Below are positions 61,974 to 64,000 of a DNA stretch of 64,000 bases, in pieces; position 1 is the stretch's first letter; each line of letters begins with the position of its first letter. This DNA is from Seonamhaeicola sp. (GTDB lineage Bacteria; Bacteroidota; Bacteroidia; Flavobacteriales; Flavobacteriaceae). The translations under genes and the position numbers were made by a program. The stretch is from assembly GCF_028281565.1 (NCBI RefSeq), contig NZ_JANQJQ010000029.1, positions 1-64,000 of the forward strand, written 5' to 3'. The notes under the pieces are model-generated. The model saw only the letters and a program-made list of their open reading frames with translations, was not told the origin of the DNA and did not search any database.

Positions 61974-63026
61974 CTAAATTCCTAAAACACTTTTTAAATA
62001 ATCTTCATCAATATCACCGCCGGCAAAATCATCAAAACTCCTTTGAGCTGCTTCTATAATATGCTTTTGAATGAATGGCGCACCTTCTCTGGCTCCCTGT
62101 TCAGAAGATTTGATACAACATTCCCATTCCATCACTGCCCAAACATCCACTTCATATTTGGTAAGCTTGGTGAATATGCCTTTAAAATCCACCTGACCGT
62201 CACCCAAACTTCTGAATCTTCCTGCACGGTCTTTCCAATCGGCATAACCACCATAAACACCTTGCCGGCCTGTTGGATTAAATTCCGCATCTTTTACATG
62301 GAATGAACGAATTCTTTCATGATAGATATCTATAAAAGATAAATAATCTAATTGTTGTAATACGTAATGGCTCGGATCATATAGAATATTGGCACGTGAA
62401 TGGTTTCCTGTTGCTTCTAAAAAACGTTCGTACGTGATACCATCGTGAATATCTTCTCCAGGGTGAATCTCATAGCATACATCAACCCCATGTTCATCGA
62501 AATGATCTAAAATCGGTGTCCAACGATTTGCTAATTCCTTAAAGCCCATCTCCACCAATCCAGCTGGCCGTTGTGGCCAGGGATACACGGTATGCCACAT
62601 TAAAGCTCCTGAAAACGTAGCATGTGCTTTTAAGCCTAATCGCCCGCTTGCCGTACCACATTTTTTAACAAAATCAATGGCCCACTCGGTTCTGGCTTTA
62701 GGGTTTCCTCTAACATGCTCCGGAGCAAAACCATCAAACATAGAATCATAAGCAGGATTCACTGCCACTAATTGTCCTTGTAAATGGGTTGATAACTCGG
62801 TAATCTCCAATCCATAAGAATTTACTTTTCCCTTCAACTCATCACAATAGGTCTGACTTTCAGCGGCCTTCTCAATGTCTATTAAATGGGATTCCCATGT
62901 TGGGATTTGAATGCCTTTATACCCTAAATCGGCTGCCCATTGACACATACCGTCCAAACCGTTGAATGGTGCTTCACTACCTACAAATTGGGCTAAAAAT
63001 ACTGCAGGTCCTTTTATTGTTTTCAT
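61974..63026 (-). CDS. Sugar phosphate isomerase/epimerase family protein
   Basis: This TIM-barrel protein of the AP-endonuclease-2/xylose-isomerase-like family (350 residues) has likely metal ligands in CYEIHPGEDI, ILYDPSHYVL, SFHVKDAEF and WAVMEWECC. The N-terminus has FNGLDGMCQWAADLGYKGIQIP. No signal peptide is present, so it acts in the cytosol. With the GMC and DUF1080 genes it probably isomerises or reduces a 3-keto-sugar product after uptake. It is 32 nt downstream of the Gfo/Idh gene. Confidence 0.9.
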   Translation of the reverse strand: MKTIKGPAVFLAQFVGSEAPFNGLDGMCQWAADLGYKGIQIPTWESHLIDIEKAAESQTYCDELKGKVNSYGLEITELSTHLQGQLVAVNPAYDSMFDGFAPEHVRGNPKARTEWAIDFVKKCGTASGRLGLKAHATFSGALMWHTVYPWPQRPAGLVEMGFKELANRWTPILDHFDEHGVDVCYEIHPGEDIHDGITYERFLEATGNHSRANILYDPSHYVLQQLDYLSFIDIYHERIRSFHVKDAEFNPTGRQGVYGGYADWKDRAGRFRSLGDGQVDFKGIFTKLTKYEVDVWAVMEWECCIKSSEQGAREGAPFIQKHIIEAAQRSFDDFAGGDIDEDYLKSVLGI

Positions 63027-63058
63027 ATTTGTTGATTAGTTTATTTTTAGTCGTTAAG

Positions 63059-64000
63059 TTAGCCCAGCTTGGTCCAGGCGGCATTGTTCTTATCACTTTC
63101 TACCGATGCATAAATAAATTGCATCCCTCTAACGCCATCTTTAGCGGTTGGATAATCCGGGTTCTCAATAGTTTCTCCGTTTAAAACAGCTAATAAATGC
63201 GTTGCGAAGTTTTTATAAATGGTAGCAAAAGCTTCCAGGTACCCTTCCGGGTGTCCTGCCGGAATTCTGGAAACCGCCAATGCTTCCGGATATAAATCGT
63301 TACCGTTAGGTGTATAGATTTTTACCGGGTCTTCTAACCAGTGTGTGATTAATTGATTCGGGTTTTCCTGATGCCATTCCAAACTGCCTTTTTCACCATA
63401 CAACTTTATGGCTAAATTATTTTCTTCACCTAAAGCAATTTGTGAAAAAGACATGGTGCCCTTGGCGCCATTTTCCATTCTTATCAATACATTTCCATCA
63501 TCATCTAAAACGCGTCCTTCACCAAACCTGCCAAGGTCTGCTGCCAATTCATCTATTTTCAATCCGGTAATGTATTCCACCAGGTTTTCGGCATGCGTAC
63601 CAATATCACCTAAAGCACCTCCAATACCGGAACGTTTCGGGTCTACTCTCCAGGAAGCTTGTTTTTGACCGGTAGCTTCAACGGCTGTTGACAACCAACC
63701 TTGTAAATACTGCACCTGGATTTTTCTGATCTTTCCCAAATCGCCATTATCTACCATGGCTTTGGCTTGTTTCACCAACGAATTTCCCGTATAGTTATGC
63801 GTTAAAGCGAACAGTTTACCACTTTTTTCAACTATTTTTTCCAACACAACAGCCTCATCTAAGGTTAGGGTCATTGGCTTATCACAAACCACGTGAAATC
63901 CATTTTCCAAAGCCATTTTTGCCGGTGGAAAGTGCATATGGTTAGGCGTAACAATAGCTACAAAATCCATACGAACATCCTCGGGAAGTTCTTTTTCCTT
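63059..64000 (-). CDS. Gfo/Idh/MocA-family oxidoreductase, 5' truncated by window
   Basis: This NAD(P)-dependent sugar-dehydrogenase-like protein has at least 314 residues in frame up to the window edge. The frame stays open beyond the internal Met at 63970, reading KEKELPEDVR, so that Met is not a start. The N-terminal Rossmann fold is cut; VAIVTPNHMHF, FHVVCDKPMTL (EKP-type lysine) and YLQGWLSTA follow. GIGGALGDIGTHAENLVEYITG supplies the conserved His. Typical partners reduce 3-keto sugars, agreeing with the cluster. The 5' end and promoter lie outside. Confidence 0.9.
   Translation of the reverse strand, partial: KEKELPEDVRMDFVAIVTPNHMHFPPAKMALENGFHVVCDKPMTLTLDEAVVLEKIVEKSGKLFALTHNYTGNSLVKQAKAMVDNGDLGKIRKIQVQYLQGWLSTAVEATGQKQASWRVDPKRSGIGGALGDIGTHAENLVEYITGLKIDELAADLGRFGEGRVLDDDGNVLIRMENGAKGTMSFSQIALGEENNLAIKLYGEKGSLEWHQENPNQLITHWLEDPVKIYTPNGNDLYPEALAVSRIPAGHPEGYLEAFATIYKNFATHLLAVLNGETIENPDYPTAKDGVRGMQFIYASVESDKNNAAWTKLG

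Overview
The window looks like a chromosomal piece of a marine-type member of the Flavobacteriaceae (Bacteroidota). The signs are low-GC coding sequence, a type IX secretion (type B sorting) protein, a Bacteroidota-type arginine pathway with an N-acylornithine carbamoyltransferase, promoters fitting TTTG-N19-TAnnTTTG, many lipoproteins, and abundant short palindromic intergenic repeats. I see no rRNA operon, prophage, transposase or CRISPR array. One tRNA (Val, anticodon TAC) is present.

Layout. 0.03-7.4 kb, minus strand: tRNA-Val, an exbB-exbD-tonB-folC operon, an NhaD-type Na+/H+ antiporter, a Glu/Leu/Phe/Val dehydrogenase and anhydro-MurNAc kinase anmK. 7.5-14 kb: an acyl-CoA dehydrogenase, a PIF1/RecD-like helicase with HRDC and HTH tails, and a large PKD/CHU_C type IX secreted protein. 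14.4-20.7 kb, plus strand: a compact arsenosugar biosynthesis cluster (peroxidase-like protein, radical SAM ArsS, secreted rhodanese, transferase 1, purine nucleoside phosphorylase, ArsM, DUF547 lipoprotein, transferase 2). 20.8-31.2 kb: envelope proteins, a phosphatase, a GH113-like/lipoprotein/beta-barrel operon, a second DUF547 protein, and a flavoprotein/membrane ferredoxin pair. 31.6-41.5 kb: a TolB-like/TPR regulator with a sterol-desaturase-like enzyme and homocysteine methyltransferase, two GT2 enzymes, two esterases, an exported SDR and an unknown secreted protein. 41.6-44.4 kb: the three-gene proton-translocating transhydrogenase. 44.6-57.7 kb: a long minus-strand arginine/proline operon, with a sialate O-acetylesterase gene at its tail. 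57.8-64 kb: a 3-keto-sugar (glucoside 3-dehydrogenase/DUF1080) cluster cut off by the window end.

How genes work together. In the arsenosugar cluster ArsM would methylate arsenite, ArsS would join a dimethylarsenic group to the 5'-deoxyadenosyl group of SAM, the phosphorylase could remove adenine, and the transferases could elaborate the sugar. In the 3-keto cluster the GMC oxidoreductase with its Tat-exported small subunit would oxidise a glycoside at C3, the DUF1080 proteins would cleave it, and the isomerase and Gfo/Idh enzymes would process the products.

Most notable observations: (1) two tandem, unannotated arginine-rich mini-ORFs (57601-57672 and 57459-57509) in the leader of the arginine operon, each with four clustered Arg codons, which look like an arginine attenuation leader; (2) a 69-bp palindromic intergenic repeat lying in frame inside the arsenosugar transferase 2 gene (20070-20138), with a 33-bp identical stretch in an intergenic copy at 23361-23393; (3) the full arsenosugar gene set; (4) a TolB-like/TPR protein with an unusual C-terminal domain followed by AACTTAC heptamer iterons. 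Functional assignments come from motif recognition by eye; no database search was possible.
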